The position numbers were made by a program, and so were the translations under genes. DNA of 64,000 nucleotides, from contig NZ_AP017928.1 in NCBI RefSeq assembly GCF_003584645.1, positions 1,266,981 to 1,330,980 of the forward strand, read 5' to 3'. The notes under the pieces are model-generated. The model did not search any database. It worked only from the letters and a program-made list of their open reading frames with translations, and was not told the DNA's origin. This document shows, in pieces, positions 1-9,370 of this stretch. Numbering within the stretch: position 1 is the stretch's first letter; each line of letters starts with the position of its first letter. The DNA comes from Methylocaldum marinum (GTDB lineage Bacteria; Pseudomonadota; Gammaproteobacteria; Methylococcales; Methylococcaceae).

Positions 1-509
1 ATTTGAGCGTATGTCTTTTTTTTTCCGCTGTAATGCTTTTCCTGTTCAGTTTCATCTTGGGGTCGAACGCAAGCGACCTCCACGCCATCGATCGCTATGT
101 TCTTATATTGATCAATGAGTTGAGAGAATTCTTCTGGGGTTGTTAGCGTGCGCTCCGGCATGACGTTGAGGCTTGTCAACGCTCGCACTAAAACCGGCAG
201 CAAGCGGTCGATGTGGGCATGGGCATGTCCGCCACTAAAACCGAAATGAAAGCCCAGAACGTCAAAAGTGGGATAGGTTTTCAGATAGTACAAAACGAAA
301 AACAGCTTTTTCTCGTAAGAATCAAGATAACCTTTAGGGCCGCCCTGTTTAACGTGTTTTATCTCGCCCTTTTCGACACGCTCTCGATCGATGGCTTGAG
401 CGGCCGACTCAAATACTTTGACGAGGGCTGTGAACTTCGCCTTGGGCATTCCAATCAACGATGCCACGATGCGGTCATCGGTTATTTGGCTAAATTTGTC
501 GTAGATCAT
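1..509 (-). CDS. IS transposase, N-terminal part (partial)
   Basis: The ATG at 509 (minus strand) begins MIYDKFSQITDDRIV, the same protein as at 61285. The visible part is the helix-turn-helix region (about residues 1-120) followed by the start of the DDE catalytic domain (IDGVE, first Asp). The reading frame reaches a poly-A run at about positions 16-24 with 9 A. The second copy has 10 A. In the full-length copy the rest of the DDE domain is reached only by a -1 shift at this run, so 9 A would put this copy one further base out of phase. The gene continues beyond the window. Related to DDE_Tnp_4-type transposases of the IS5 superfamily (family assignment from memory of motifs). Confidence 0.8.
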   Translation of the reverse strand, partial: MIYDKFSQITDDRIVASLIGMPKAKFTALVKVFESAAQAIDRERVEKGEIKHVKQGGPKGYLDSYEKKLFFVLYYLKTYPTFDVLGFHFGFSGGHAHAHIDRLLPVLVRALTSLNVMPERTLTTPEEFSQLIDQYKNIAIDGVEVACVRPQDETEQEKHYSGKKKTYAQ

Positions 510-586
510 GGAAGGTTTTTATATTCGGATTTATTTGAGAAACAAGTGGGCTATCAATACCATGCATTAGCATCAGGTACAACTCT
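1..586 (-). mobile_element. Insertion sequence copy 1 (IS5-family-like, truncated by window edge)
   Basis: The stretch is the reverse complement of the first 579-587 bases of the complete element at 61208-62244, including its terminal end AGAGTTGTACCTGATGCTAA. Identity stops abruptly at about position 586-587, which marks the element end; the bases beyond (ACTGAT) do not match the flank of the other copy. Only the promoter end and the first part of the transposase are in view; the rest lies left of position 1. The two copies are nearly identical: the only differences I found are GCA versus GAA (Ala versus Glu) near the transposase start and 9 versus 10 A in the homopolymer. Confidence 0.9.
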
Positions 587-587
587 A

Positions 588-1484
588 CTGATATTCACCA
601 AGACTTTGGCTCAGCTCGACGAATTCCATGCCAGAACTGCCTATATATTTTATGCAAAGCAATGCCGGCAGTATCGCGATAATCCAGCGGCTGTGTTAAA
701 CCCCCTGTTATCAGCATCTCCAAGAACGCCTCACCTCAAGTCTCGTCCTATTCCGATATCAGTTTTCCTCGAGAAAATACGGAGGCAAAGATTCAAGCGG
801 CGGACCGGTACTGCGGCGGACGACCAGATCCCTGCAGATATTAGCCCCACAATTTTCTCGACAAGTCAAGCTTCTTTATGCCCACAGCCGGGTTCTCGAA
901 GCGACAGTATATAGCGACGCGATACTTTGTAAGCTAACAAACACCATGGTGCCGACAACCGGCGCAGCGCACATGAGGCTCTTCCCTGGCCTGAAGAGCT
1001 TATTTTCCGGTTCGCCTGATAAAGAACCGAATCAAAGATCAAGCAGCCAAAGCGCCTACTGAAACTGTTATGTTGCTTCCGTCGCTGACGGAGGATTATG
1101 ATTCCGAAGGGCGGATGAAGAGACCTTAAGCCGGACGACCGGGTTTACCTCGAATCGTGCTGGAGTGAATATTTCACAGAATTTCGGGAGTCGAGTTTTG
1201 TAATATGGTGTCAGGTGTGATGGAGCGCACATTTCGGCACTCCCTGGCCACGCTCCGACTCCGGGACAGGTTCCAGCAAAGAAGAATTACGATAAATCAT
1301 TAATAAAAAGCAACAATGACAATTTCGTTTCAGAGCTTGAATGTGTTTTAAACGCCGAATGATACCTGCATTTCCATCCGTCACTATCGAATCCGGCTAG
1401 CAAGTACGGGGCGATTTCGAGCCCAATGCTACTAAAGAATTAAGCGACAACAAGCCAGCCTGGCGAGTTATAAGGGGTCTTGCA
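588..1484. other. Intergenic stretch, no gene recognised
   Basis: About 900 bases between the IS end and the FecR-TPR gene. The long plus-strand frame covering 213-914 is the antisense of the transposase for most of its length, and its last part has no recognisable protein features. The final 200 bases are AT-richer (ATTAATAAAAAGCAAC near 1300) and probably hold the promoter of the downstream gene. I see no tRNA, array or convincing small gene. Confidence 0.5.
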
Positions 1485-4400
1485 ATGTCTTCAGAAACGG
1501 CCGAAAACGGGCCGAACCACGTTTTCGACGTCGGGAATACCGATGTATCGCAAAACAAAGTCGCGTACCGTTCGGCTAGTAGCATATCTCCGCGGAATAC
1601 CGAAGGATTTTGCCGGGCAACCCCCGCTCTTGGTGTCTCCGTGCTGCTGACTGCCACTGTGCTGATCTGTCTTCCCGTCCGTGCGTTCGCCCAATGCGAG
1701 CCGTGGCTTGCTCGGCTGGTTTCCGCACAAGGCCAGGTCGAGCTGCAGGGTCCACGGGAAAGCGGCTGGCGCCCCGCCGAGCTGAATCAGCATTTCTGCC
1801 TGGGGGATAAGGTTCGCACTCTCGACCGGAGCCGAGCCAGCCTGCAACTGGCCAACGACAGCTACCTCTCGCTTGACCAAACCACGACGATCGTTTTTTC
1901 CCAGTCCGCCGAGCAGCTACCCTCCTGGCTTGATCTTCTGAAAGGTGTCATTTATCTGCGTAGCCGTACACCCAGGGCCTTCGGTGTACGCACGCCGTTT
2001 GTAAACGCCGCTATCAAGGGCACTGAATTCGCGGTTAAAGCCACGGACGATAGCGGTTCCATCGACGTTTACGAGGGCATCGTGGAAGCATCCAACCGCC
2101 AGGGAACATTGAACGTCCACAGCGGGGAAACCGTCGCAGCCACGGCCGGCAAGGCACCGCAACCGGCCTTGCATCTAAGACCCACCGATGCCGTCGCCTG
2201 GGCACTGTATTACCCGCCGATCATCGACTATGCCACCCTCGGCCGAAAACCAATGCACCCGCTCGTCCGAAAGGCCCTAAGGGCCTATTCATCCGGTCAG
2301 ATACGGGCCTCTCTTGTAATCCTCGATGCCGTTCCGGAAATCGAACGAAATCCTTCCTACCTCCATCTCAAAGCCGGCCTTTTGTTGACGCTGGGCCGCT
2401 CGGATGAAGCGGAGCCGTTGATTGCGACCCTGCTGGCAGCCCAGCCGGAAGACGCCACGGCGCTTGCGTTGCACTCCGTTGTAGTGCTCGCAAAGAACGA
2501 CAAAAACACCGCTCTCGCCCTTGCAGAGAGAGCAGTCGCTGCCGAACGGAACAATCCGATTCCACTGATCGCCCTTTCCTACGCCGAGCAAGCCGAGTTC
2601 AAGCTTGAACGCGCTCTGCGTAGCGTGGATGCCGCCGTAAGTCTTTCGCCCGAAAATGGGCTCGCTCATGCTCGTCGCGCCGAGTTGCTCGCATCCCTCG
2701 GCCGCACCTCCGAAGCCCGCGCTTCCGCTGAAAAAGCCGCCCGTCTCAACCCGGGCTTTGCGCGGAGTTACACCGTACTCGGCTTCATCCAACTCATGGA
2801 AATCGATCTAAAGGAGGCGAAGGGCAACTTTCAGGAAGCGATCTTTATCGATTCCACCGATCCTCTCGCCCGCTTCGGTCTGGGGCTAGCGAAGATCCGC
2901 CGGGGTGAACTCGAAGAGGGCACCGAGGAGATCGAGATTGCCGCCAGCCTCGATCCGACCGACTCCTTGACTCGAAGCTATCTGGGCAAGGCCTATTACG
3001 AGCAGAAGCGGGGAAAATTAGCCGAGACCGAATACAAGCTTGCCAAGCAATTCGATCCCAAGGATTCCACGCCATGGTTTTACGAGGCCATTAAGAAACA
3101 AACAGAAAATCGGCCGGTCGAGGCCTTGCATGACATGCACAAAGCCATCGAGCTTAACGATAACCGCGCAGTTTATCGCTCGAGACAGGCATTGGATAAC
3201 GATCTCGCCGCACGCAGCGCCGCAGTCGGACGCATTTACCAAGATTTGAATTTTCAGCAGCGCGGTTTGCTCGAAGGCTGGCGGTCAGTTATCCAAGCGC
3301 CTACGGATTACTCCGGACATCGAATGCTCGCTGACACCTACGCGAAGCTGCCCGGACAGCAGATTGCGCGAGTAAGCGAATTGTTGCAGTCGCAACTGCT
3401 TCAACCCTTGAACGTCACCCCTGTTCAACCCTCTTTGGGAACTCGAAATCTACTGATATTGGACCAGTCCGGACCATCGCTGCCTTCGTTCAGAGAGTTC
3501 AATCCCGCATTCCAACGCAATCGCTTTTCCTTGCAGGCTTACGGATTAGTCGGAAGTTTAGACAGTTATGGCGATGAAGTAATCCACTCAGGCGTATACG
3601 ATCGCCTTTCCTACAGTCTCGGACAATATCATTTTCAAAGCCGTGGATACCGGCCGAACAACGATTTACAGCAGAACATCTACAACGCTTTCATCCAAGC
3701 TCAAGTTACGCCGGAGTTAGGCATACAGACCGAATTTCGTTATACCGAATCCGACTTCGGTGACCTTTCGCAGCGCTTCGATCTAGGTGCATTCGACCGG
3801 AATGCTAGAAACGCCAATCGGTTGAGTACGGCCCGTCTCGGTGGAACGTTCAACTTCACTGCGAACCAGACACTATTAGCCAATTTCATCTATGGCAAAT
3901 CGAACAATGAGAGACATCGACGGAACGAACTACCGTTTAGCCGCCTGGATGTTTCAGCCGAGTCGGATCAAGATGCCCTGAGTGCAGAATTGGAGTATCT
4001 GGGACGGTGGGAGCATCTGGATTCCATAATCGGGGTCGGCTATTACACGGAAGAGCGAAAGGACCGTATTCAAACCACCACCACCATCGATTTCCCGCCT
4101 GTTCCAATCGTAGACAAACAAATCGAATCGGTTCAGCATCAAATTCAGCATGCCAACGCTTATATTTATAATCATATCCGCCTACCCTATTCGATCACAG
4201 GTATTATTGGACTAAGCGCCGATAGTTTTAACCAACAAACGTACGATAGGCAGCAGATCAATCCGAAGTTCGGCATAGTCTGGAATCTCACCAGGGACAC
4301 GACCTTGCGTGCCGCCTGGTTTTCCGTCCTGAAAAGGCCTTTTGTCCTGGATCAGACGGTGGAACCGACCCAGGTAGCAGGATTCAATCAGTTTTTCGAT

Positions 4401-4991
4401 GACATCAACGGCTCAAAGAGCACTCGATATGGATTCGGACTTGACCATAAATTCTCGAGAACAATCTATTCCGGGCTCGAATTTAGCTGGCGCCACATAT
4501 CGACGCCTTACTTCGAGGAGGACAAACCCGTTATAAGCAAATCATCCGAACAACTGCATAGAGCGTATTTGTACTGGACTCCGATCTCCAACATATCGCT
4601 TAGCGCGGAATATTTTCTCCAAAGATGGAATCAAACTAATGACAATACCATAGTTGATTTTGATAACTTAACTACTCATACCGTCCCTGCTTCGATTAAT
4701 TTCTTCTTCAATAACGGTCTTTTTGCCCATACAACTGCAAGTTTCGTCCGGCAGATCATGCAAGAGTCGGCAGAAGACAAGGACAGGATTTCGGATAGTT
4801 TTGTCTTGTTGGATCTAACTATGGGATATCGCCTTCCGAAAAGACTTGGTATATTCAGCTTTTCCGTAAAAAACGTTTTAGATGAGCGCTTCAATTATTT
4901 CGACGTCTATTCGACCCGGCAAGATTTCCCATCCGCGTCGCCATTAATACCGGAGCGGACGTTTTGGGCTCAATTACTGATTAATTTTTAA
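1485..4991 (+). CDS. FecR-domain / TPR / outer-membrane beta-barrel fusion protein
   Basis: A 1168-residue exported protein in three parts. Residues 1-45 are a polar leader, and residues about 47-69 form a hydrophobic signal segment ending AFA-Q. Residues about 75-225 resemble a FecR domain: a low-copy-number repeat sensor fold with the conserved pattern GVRTPFVNAAIKGTEF. Residues about 240-650 are tetratricopeptide repeats (alternating helices rich in Ala/Leu with ALAHARRAELLASLG-like units). From about 680 to the C-terminal Phe the sequence is rich in alternating aromatic/polar strands and ends like a TonB-dependent-receptor barrel (SVKNVLDERFNYFD, terminal LLINF). There is no TonB plug domain. 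The start gives an unusually long leader; an internal GTG near 1638 could be the true start. The likely location is the outer membrane with a periplasmic sensor/scaffold half. Function unknown; secretion or assembly of a surface polymer is one guess. The gene at 5020 follows after 28 bases. Confidence 0.75.
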   Translation: MSSETAENGPNHVFDVGNTDVSQNKVAYRSASSISPRNTEGFCRATPALGVSVLLTATVLICLPVRAFAQCEPWLARLVSAQGQVELQGPRESGWRPAELNQHFCLGDKVRTLDRSRASLQLANDSYLSLDQTTTIVFSQSAEQLPSWLDLLKGVIYLRSRTPRAFGVRTPFVNAAIKGTEFAVKATDDSGSIDVYEGIVEASNRQGTLNVHSGETVAATAGKAPQPALHLRPTDAVAWALYYPPIIDYATLGRKPMHPLVRKALRAYSSGQIRASLVILDAVPEIERNPSYLHLKAGLLLTLGRSDEAEPLIATLLAAQPEDATALALHSVVVLAKNDKNTALALAERAVAAERNNPIPLIALSYAEQAEFKLERALRSVDAAVSLSPENGLAHARRAELLASLGRTSEARASAEKAARLNPGFARSYTVLGFIQLMEIDLKEAKGNFQEAIFIDSTDPLARFGLGLAKIRRGELEEGTEEIEIAASLDPTDSLTRSYLGKAYYEQKRGKLAETEYKLAKQFDPKDSTPWFYEAIKKQTENRPVEALHDMHKAIELNDNRAVYRSRQALDNDLAARSAAVGRIYQDLNFQQRGLLEGWRSVIQAPTDYSGHRMLADTYAKLPGQQIARVSELLQSQLLQPLNVTPVQPSLGTRNLLILDQSGPSLPSFREFNPAFQRNRFSLQAYGLVGSLDSYGDEVIHSGVYDRLSYSLGQYHFQSRGYRPNNDLQQNIYNAFIQAQVTPELGIQTEFRYTESDFGDLSQRFDLGAFDRNARNANRLSTARLGGTFNFTANQTLLANFIYGKSNNERHRRNELPFSRLDVSAESDQDALSAELEYLGRWEHLDSIIGVGYYTEERKDRIQTTTTIDFPPVPIVDKQIESVQHQIQHANAYIYNHIRLPYSITGIIGLSADSFNQQTYDRQQINPKFGIVWNLTRDTTLRAAWFSVLKRPFVLDQTVEPTQVAGFNQFFDDINGSKSTRYGFGLDHKFSRTIYSGLEFSWRHISTPYFEEDKPVISKSSEQLHRAYLYWTPISNISLSAEYFLQRWNQTNDNTIVDFDNLTTHTVPASINFFFNNGLFAHTTASFVRQIMQESAEDKDRISDSFVLLDLTMGYRLPKRLGIFSFSVKNVLDERFNYFDVYSTRQDFPSASPLIPERTFWAQLLINF

Positions 4992-5019
4992 TTTTTCCAA
5001 CATTTTAAGGAGAACGCCG

Positions 5020-5427
5020 ATGAACACCAACGTTTCAACAAGTATAATGCGCAACCGCACACAGTTACTTCTTTTGGTTCTGATCGCACTCGTTTCGACC
5101 GATCTTTTTTTACGCCTTAAGACGCCTCCTGAAGTTCCCAAAAGAGAAACCGTTGGAGTAACCGTTCCGGAAGGGGTTGACATTAGAAATACAAGAAAAT
5201 GCAACAACCCGGAAGAGTGTGATAACGAATTAAGACAACAAGGCTTTGTTACAACGGATGAAAAATCCGTATCCGTCAGTGTGCAGACATTGCAGAAAGA
5301 CGCCAATAGCGTGTACTGCGTCTGGCGGATCGATATGGGTGGTCAGATTTATCTCGTACCCAAGCCCCCGATTTACTATCCGAACACCAATGTATGCCCA
5401 GCGGGTATGATTAAGGTGCCAGGCTAA
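5020..5427 (+). CDS. Small membrane-anchored or secreted protein, hypothetical
   Basis: 135 residues with a strong ribosome binding site (AAGGAG, 8 bases before ATG). Residues 14-31 are a single hydrophobic segment that could be a signal anchor. The rest is a soluble domain of about 100 residues with four cysteines (CNNPEEC, YCVW, NVCPAG), which suggests two disulfides in the periplasm. It lies 28 bases after the FecR-TPR-barrel gene in the same direction, so the two are probably co-transcribed and may act together. I do not recognise the family. Confidence 0.65.
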   Translation: MNTNVSTSIMRNRTQLLLLVLIALVSTDLFLRLKTPPEVPKRETVGVTVPEGVDIRNTRKCNNPEECDNELRQQGFVTTDEKSVSVSVQTLQKDANSVYCVWRIDMGGQIYLVPKPPIYYPNTNVCPAGMIKVPG

Positions 5428-5477
5428 GTACGGCACGAAAACTACGGCCGTTCGAGCCGGACGGAGGAAAGCCGGAT

Positions 5478-6488
5478 TCACGCGGTTCCCATCGCGTGCG
5501 GAATCAAATTTTCCAAAAACTGCCGAGAACAGGTCTCCCACGAGAATTCCTGCGCGTAGCGACGACAGTCCTGTGGATCCAACGACAAGGCTTTGAGAGC
5601 GGCCTGTCGGAGATCGTCCTCCAGGACGCCGACGCGATCATTCCGAATGACATCCCGGATTCCCGACAACGGATAAGCGGCGACCGGGACGCCGCAAGCC
5701 AGCGCTTCCAGCATAACCAAGCCGAAGGTATCGGTCCGGCTGGGAAAGACCAGAATGTCCGCCGCCGCCATGTAGCGAGCTAAAGACTCTCCCGACTGAT
5801 AGCCCACGAAACGGGCCTGCGGATATTTGAGTTCCAGCTCCTGTCGTTGTGGTCCGTCGCCGACCAGGTATCGGGTACCGGGCAGGTCGAGCCGAAGAAA
5901 GGCCTCGACGTTCTTTTCGATGGCGATGCGCCCGGCGTACAGAAATATCGGGCGTTCGTCCCGGAGAAACGCCTTTCCCCAAGGCCGAAACAGTTCGGTG
6001 TCGACGCCGCGCGACCACCGAACCAGCCTGCGAAACCCCTTGAACGCAAGCTCGTCGGCCAGCGATTCCGTGGACACCATGACCCGATGGCTGCGGCTGT
6101 GGAACCAGCGGAGATAGGTCCAGCTCACGCTATAGGGTACCCCGGCCCGGAGCTTCAGATAGTGGTGAAAATGACTGTGGTACGAGGTCGTGTAGGGAAT
6201 ACCTTTTTCGCGGCAGTAACGGCGAGCCGCGAAGCCGATCGGTCCTTCGGTAGCCAGGTGGATCGCATCCGACTTGAAGTCCTCGATGAGAGGCCGCAGG
6301 CGGGGCCCGCACAGGAAGGACAGACCCACGGCGGGGTAGCCGGGGCACGGCCAGGTTCGAAACCGATCGGGCGTGATGATCTGGACCGTGTGTCCCGACT
6401 TTTCCAGCGCGCGACGGGTGTTGGTCAAAGTCGTGACGACCCCGTTGATTTGAGGATGCCAGGCATCGCTGATCACGATAATACGCAA
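5478..6488 (-). CDS. Glycosyltransferase family 4 (GT-B), mannosyltransferase-like
   Basis: The protein has the two Rossmann halves of a GT-B enzyme. The N-terminal half begins with SDAWHPQINGVVTTL, the acceptor-side signature of glycosyltransferase family 4 N-terminal domains. The C-terminal half carries the glycosyl_transf_1 donor site: YAGRIAIEKNVEAFLR, then FPSRTDTFGLVMLEALACG with the E-x7-E-type glutamates. This subfamily often transfers hexose or mannose to lipids or diacylglycerol. I chose the TTG at 6488 because GGAGGA lies directly upstream and the family begins here (LRIIVISD); the frame extends to 6680 but that extension has no homologous character. Length is then 336 residues, near the family norm. 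It is divergent from the transporter at 6649. Confidence 0.85.
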   Translation of the reverse strand: MRIIVISDAWHPQINGVVTTLTNTRRALEKSGHTVQIITPDRFRTWPCPGYPAVGLSFLCGPRLRPLIEDFKSDAIHLATEGPIGFAARRYCREKGIPYTTSYHSHFHHYLKLRAGVPYSVSWTYLRWFHSRSHRVMVSTESLADELAFKGFRRLVRWSRGVDTELFRPWGKAFLRDERPIFLYAGRIAIEKNVEAFLRLDLPGTRYLVGDGPQRQELELKYPQARFVGYQSGESLARYMAAADILVFPSRTDTFGLVMLEALACGVPVAAYPLSGIRDVIRNDRVGVLEDDLRQAALKALSLDPQDCRRYAQEFSWETCSRQFLENLIPHAMGTA

Positions 6489-6648
6489 CGCTTCCTCCTG
6501 TGCACGACCGGTGTGATGCGCCGTCGGCTTTTCGGAAGCTGCCGGCGGGCACACGACCTCCGTCCGCCTGAAACCGGCGCTTGAATCCGGCGATTGAAAT
6601 CGTCGGCCAGCGCCGTAGACTCGAAGATTATTGTCTTTTCGCAGTCCC

Positions 6649-8016
6649 ATGGAAAGACCGCAGCTTCCCCGCAAGATCATGCTGTATTATGCGTCGCCGC
6701 ACCTCACTCATGCGGTGGCGACCTTGCCGGTAGCGCTGTTCGTCCCGGCGTTCTACGCCGCCGACATGGGCTTGCCGCTCGCGGGCGTAGGCATGGCGAT
6801 TGCCGCGTCGCGGGCGCTGGACATGGTCAGCGATCCCCTCATCGGCATTTTGAGCGATCGTCTCAAAACACGGTGGGGCCGACGCAAACCCTGGATCGGC
6901 ATGGGTACGCCGCTTCTGATGCTGTCCGCCTGGATGGTGTTCGCACCTCGCGGCGAGGTTTCACTTCTTTATCTCTTTGTCTGGGCAAGCCTGTTGTTTT
7001 TCGCCTTCACCCTCGTGGATTTGCCCCACAAGGCTTGGGGTGCCGAGCTTTCCACAGATTACACCGAGCGCACGCGGGTCGCGGCTTGGCGCGAGGGACT
7101 GGGCGCGCTGGGCCAGATTTTGTTCCTGGGCGTGTTGTCCGTCATGGATTTTCTCGGCTACGTGGAGAACCGCGACCAGCTCCGGATCATCGCCCTCGTC
7201 ATCGTGATCAGCTTGCCGCCGCTGGTCGCCATGGCGCTCGCCAAGGTACCTGAATTTCCCGCCGAAGAACTGGCGGGCGAGTACCACGATGGCGGGGCGG
7301 GTATCCGGCTGGTACTGCGCAACCACGCGTTCATGCGGACCTTGATCACGCTGCTCTTGTTGGGTACGGCGGTCCTGATTCAAGCAACGCTTCATCGATT
7401 GGTGTTAACCCATGTGGTCGGACGTCCCGACATCTTCGCCACGATGATTCTCACCGAGAACCTCGTTTCGCTGGCCATGGTGCCGGTTTGGATGGGTATC
7501 GCCAATCGCATCGGCAAACATCGGGCGATCATTCTCGCCGCACTCTGGATCGGTCTGTCGAGCCTCGGGTTTCCCTGGGTCGATCGAGGCGATACGGTGC
7601 TGTATGTGTCCCTGATCATCTTAAGGGGCTCGAGTTTGGCGTCGATTTTCATGCTGGCGAATTCGATCGCTGCGGACGTGGTGGATCATGACATCGTCGC
7701 GTCGGGCCGGCAGCGCACCGGGCTCTTTTTCGCGGTGTGGAGCATGGCCATCAAGCTGGCCGTCGCCCTGGGCGTTCTCCTGGGTACCGCTTTGCCCGCC
7801 GCCTTCGGTTTCGAGCCGTCCGCACCCGTGCAAGCTCCCGAAGCGAAGCAGTGGCTATTGATGATCTACGGCTGGCTGCCCTGTCTCATCATTGCCCTGG
7901 GACTTCCGATCATGTGGAACTTTCCGATCGATCGCACGCGACAGCAGGCCTTGCGGAACGAAATTTCCGCTCGGCGGGGTAGCGTTTTCAAGGCGGATGC
8001 CGGAGGGCCGGCGTGA
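6649..8016 (+). CDS. MFS transporter, GPH (MelB-like) family
   Basis: About 455 residues with twelve predicted hydrophobic segments. The motif RALDMVSDPLIGILSDR followed by TRWGRRKPWI is the typical first cytoplasmic loop of glycoside-pentoside-hexuronide:cation symporters, and LPHKAWGAELSTDYTER matches the second conserved region. The substrate cannot be read from sequence; a sugar or sugar conjugate symported with a cation is the family default. ATG at 6649 is preferred over the upstream TTG at 6631. It ends 15 bases before the convergent hydrolase gene, leaving almost no room for separate terminators. Confidence 0.8.
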   Translation: MERPQLPRKIMLYYASPHLTHAVATLPVALFVPAFYAADMGLPLAGVGMAIAASRALDMVSDPLIGILSDRLKTRWGRRKPWIGMGTPLLMLSAWMVFAPRGEVSLLYLFVWASLLFFAFTLVDLPHKAWGAELSTDYTERTRVAAWREGLGALGQILFLGVLSVMDFLGYVENRDQLRIIALVIVISLPPLVAMALAKVPEFPAEELAGEYHDGGAGIRLVLRNHAFMRTLITLLLLGTAVLIQATLHRLVLTHVVGRPDIFATMILTENLVSLAMVPVWMGIANRIGKHRAIILAALWIGLSSLGFPWVDRGDTVLYVSLIILRGSSLASIFMLANSIAADVVDHDIVASGRQRTGLFFAVWSMAIKLAVALGVLLGTALPAAFGFEPSAPVQAPEAKQWLLMIYGWLPCLIIALGLPIMWNFPIDRTRQQALRNEISARRGSVFKADAGGPA

Positions 8017-8031
8017 GTGGCATATGCGGGA

Positions 8032-9252
8032 TCATCGCGCATCCGCCCTCTTGACGGAAACTTCGCCCATGGACTTTAGGCGACGGTCCAGCCAGGCTTC
8101 GATTTTCCCGAGCAGTTCGTCACGCAGAGGCGGGGCGGAAAAAAGGTGTTCGTGATGAACCTTGTCGATGATCGGCAGGATCAGATTGTCTCGATGCTTT
8201 TCGGAGGTTTTTGCGGCGAAATCCTGATTGCCCCAGGCCGGTGTGATCGGATCGCCGGCGGAATAAATGAGGAAATACGGCATGGCAAACTCGGCCATGC
8301 GCCGTCTGAAACGAACGATCTCTTCCTCGACGCCTTTGACGTAGCGCAGGATACTGCGGCGAATGATATAGCCGTCGACTCGGTGGCGCGCCCTCTCCTC
8401 TTCCCAGTCGCTGAGGTATTCCGGCACCCAGCCCGGTGTCGTTGGGGAAAAGACGCGCCGAAGGCCCGGCCATGAAAGCAGCTCGAAGAGTCCGTCCAGC
8501 ACGGGGACGGTCGAGAGGGCCAGAGCTTGATTGGCGATCAGCAACGGAAGCGGCTCGCCGTGAGAGCGGAGAAAATGCTCCTCGGCATAAAACGACAGCT
8601 TCACTATCGGAGTTTGAAAATACCCTCGCCAGCCCGGAACCTCGGTCACCGAAAAGGCGGGGCCGGAGAATATGATGCCTTGTATCCGCCCGCGCGGATC
8701 GTCTCCCGGCGTCCGTTCGAGCAGATAAGATGCGGCGATGAGTGAACCCAGGCTATGGGAAAGGATGAATATGGGGAGATCGGGTCTGCCGCGCCGGTCG
8801 CAGATTTCGATCAGGCGGCGCAACACCTGATCCAGATCCCGCCGCATCGGGTCGAGGTTGCGCAAACCCGATTGCGCCAGGAAGGCGCCGCTCACGTCGA
8901 ACTCGGAAGCCCCACCGGCTATGGCGCGGTCCGCAGCCAGCAAAGTCGGGTTGGACAAGCCGTGCGCATAAAGATCGAAGCCGGCAACGATAAAACGGTT
9001 GGCGAAATGGGCTGCGATTTCGTGGTAGCGACCGATATATTCATTCATGCCATGAACGATCAGCAGGCAGGCCGGAGCGGCAGCGGGCCGTGCCGGCATC
9101 CGAACGCGCATCGGCAACGGCGCATCGCGGTCAGTTCTGGACAGCCATAGCTCCTCGCCCCAGCGAGGATAGGGTTGGGTAACGAACTGCTGGTGAGCGC
9201 AACCGCACAACATGGATAAGACCAAAAAGAGCGCCGGCTTTGCAGGGTACAT
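8032..9252 (-). CDS. Lysophospholipase-like alpha/beta hydrolase lipoprotein
   Basis: A serine hydrolase (Hydrolase_4 / S33 type). The ATG at 9252 starts a lipoprotein signal with lipobox LCGC, so the protein is probably membrane-anchored. The frame extends upstream to 9324 but that would bury the signal. Catalytic residues in order: oxyanion region IVHGMNEYIGRY, nucleophile Ser in LSHSLGS, Asp in YSAGDPITP, and His in KVHHEHLF. Those positions match monoacylglycerol lipase/lysophospholipase relatives. Mature length is about 390 residues. The substrate is unknown. It is convergent with the MFS gene. Confidence 0.8.
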   Translation of the reverse strand: MYPAKPALFLVLSMLCGCAHQQFVTQPYPRWGEELWLSRTDRDAPLPMRVRMPARPAAAPACLLIVHGMNEYIGRYHEIAAHFANRFIVAGFDLYAHGLSNPTLLAADRAIAGGASEFDVSGAFLAQSGLRNLDPMRRDLDQVLRRLIEICDRRGRPDLPIFILSHSLGSLIAASYLLERTPGDDPRGRIQGIIFSGPAFSVTEVPGWRGYFQTPIVKLSFYAEEHFLRSHGEPLPLLIANQALALSTVPVLDGLFELLSWPGLRRVFSPTTPGWVPEYLSDWEEERARHRVDGYIIRRSILRYVKGVEEEIVRFRRRMAEFAMPYFLIYSAGDPITPAWGNQDFAAKTSEKHRDNLILPIIDKVHHEHLFSAPPLRDELLGKIEAWLDRRLKSMGEVSVKRADAR

Positions 9253-9370
9253 CCGAAGTGTAGCCGATGGTAGATCTAATCGCTGAACCCCGCTTCGGTT
9301 GTGACGGAAGCCTCTTGCACGCATGGATCGTTTACCGTTCGCTTCGCTTTTCCGTTCGGGAGATCAAATC

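Noticed and set aside
213..914. Long plus-strand frame at the left edge
   Set aside because: It is mostly the antisense of the IS transposase; the same shadow appears opposite copy 2 at 60739-61581.
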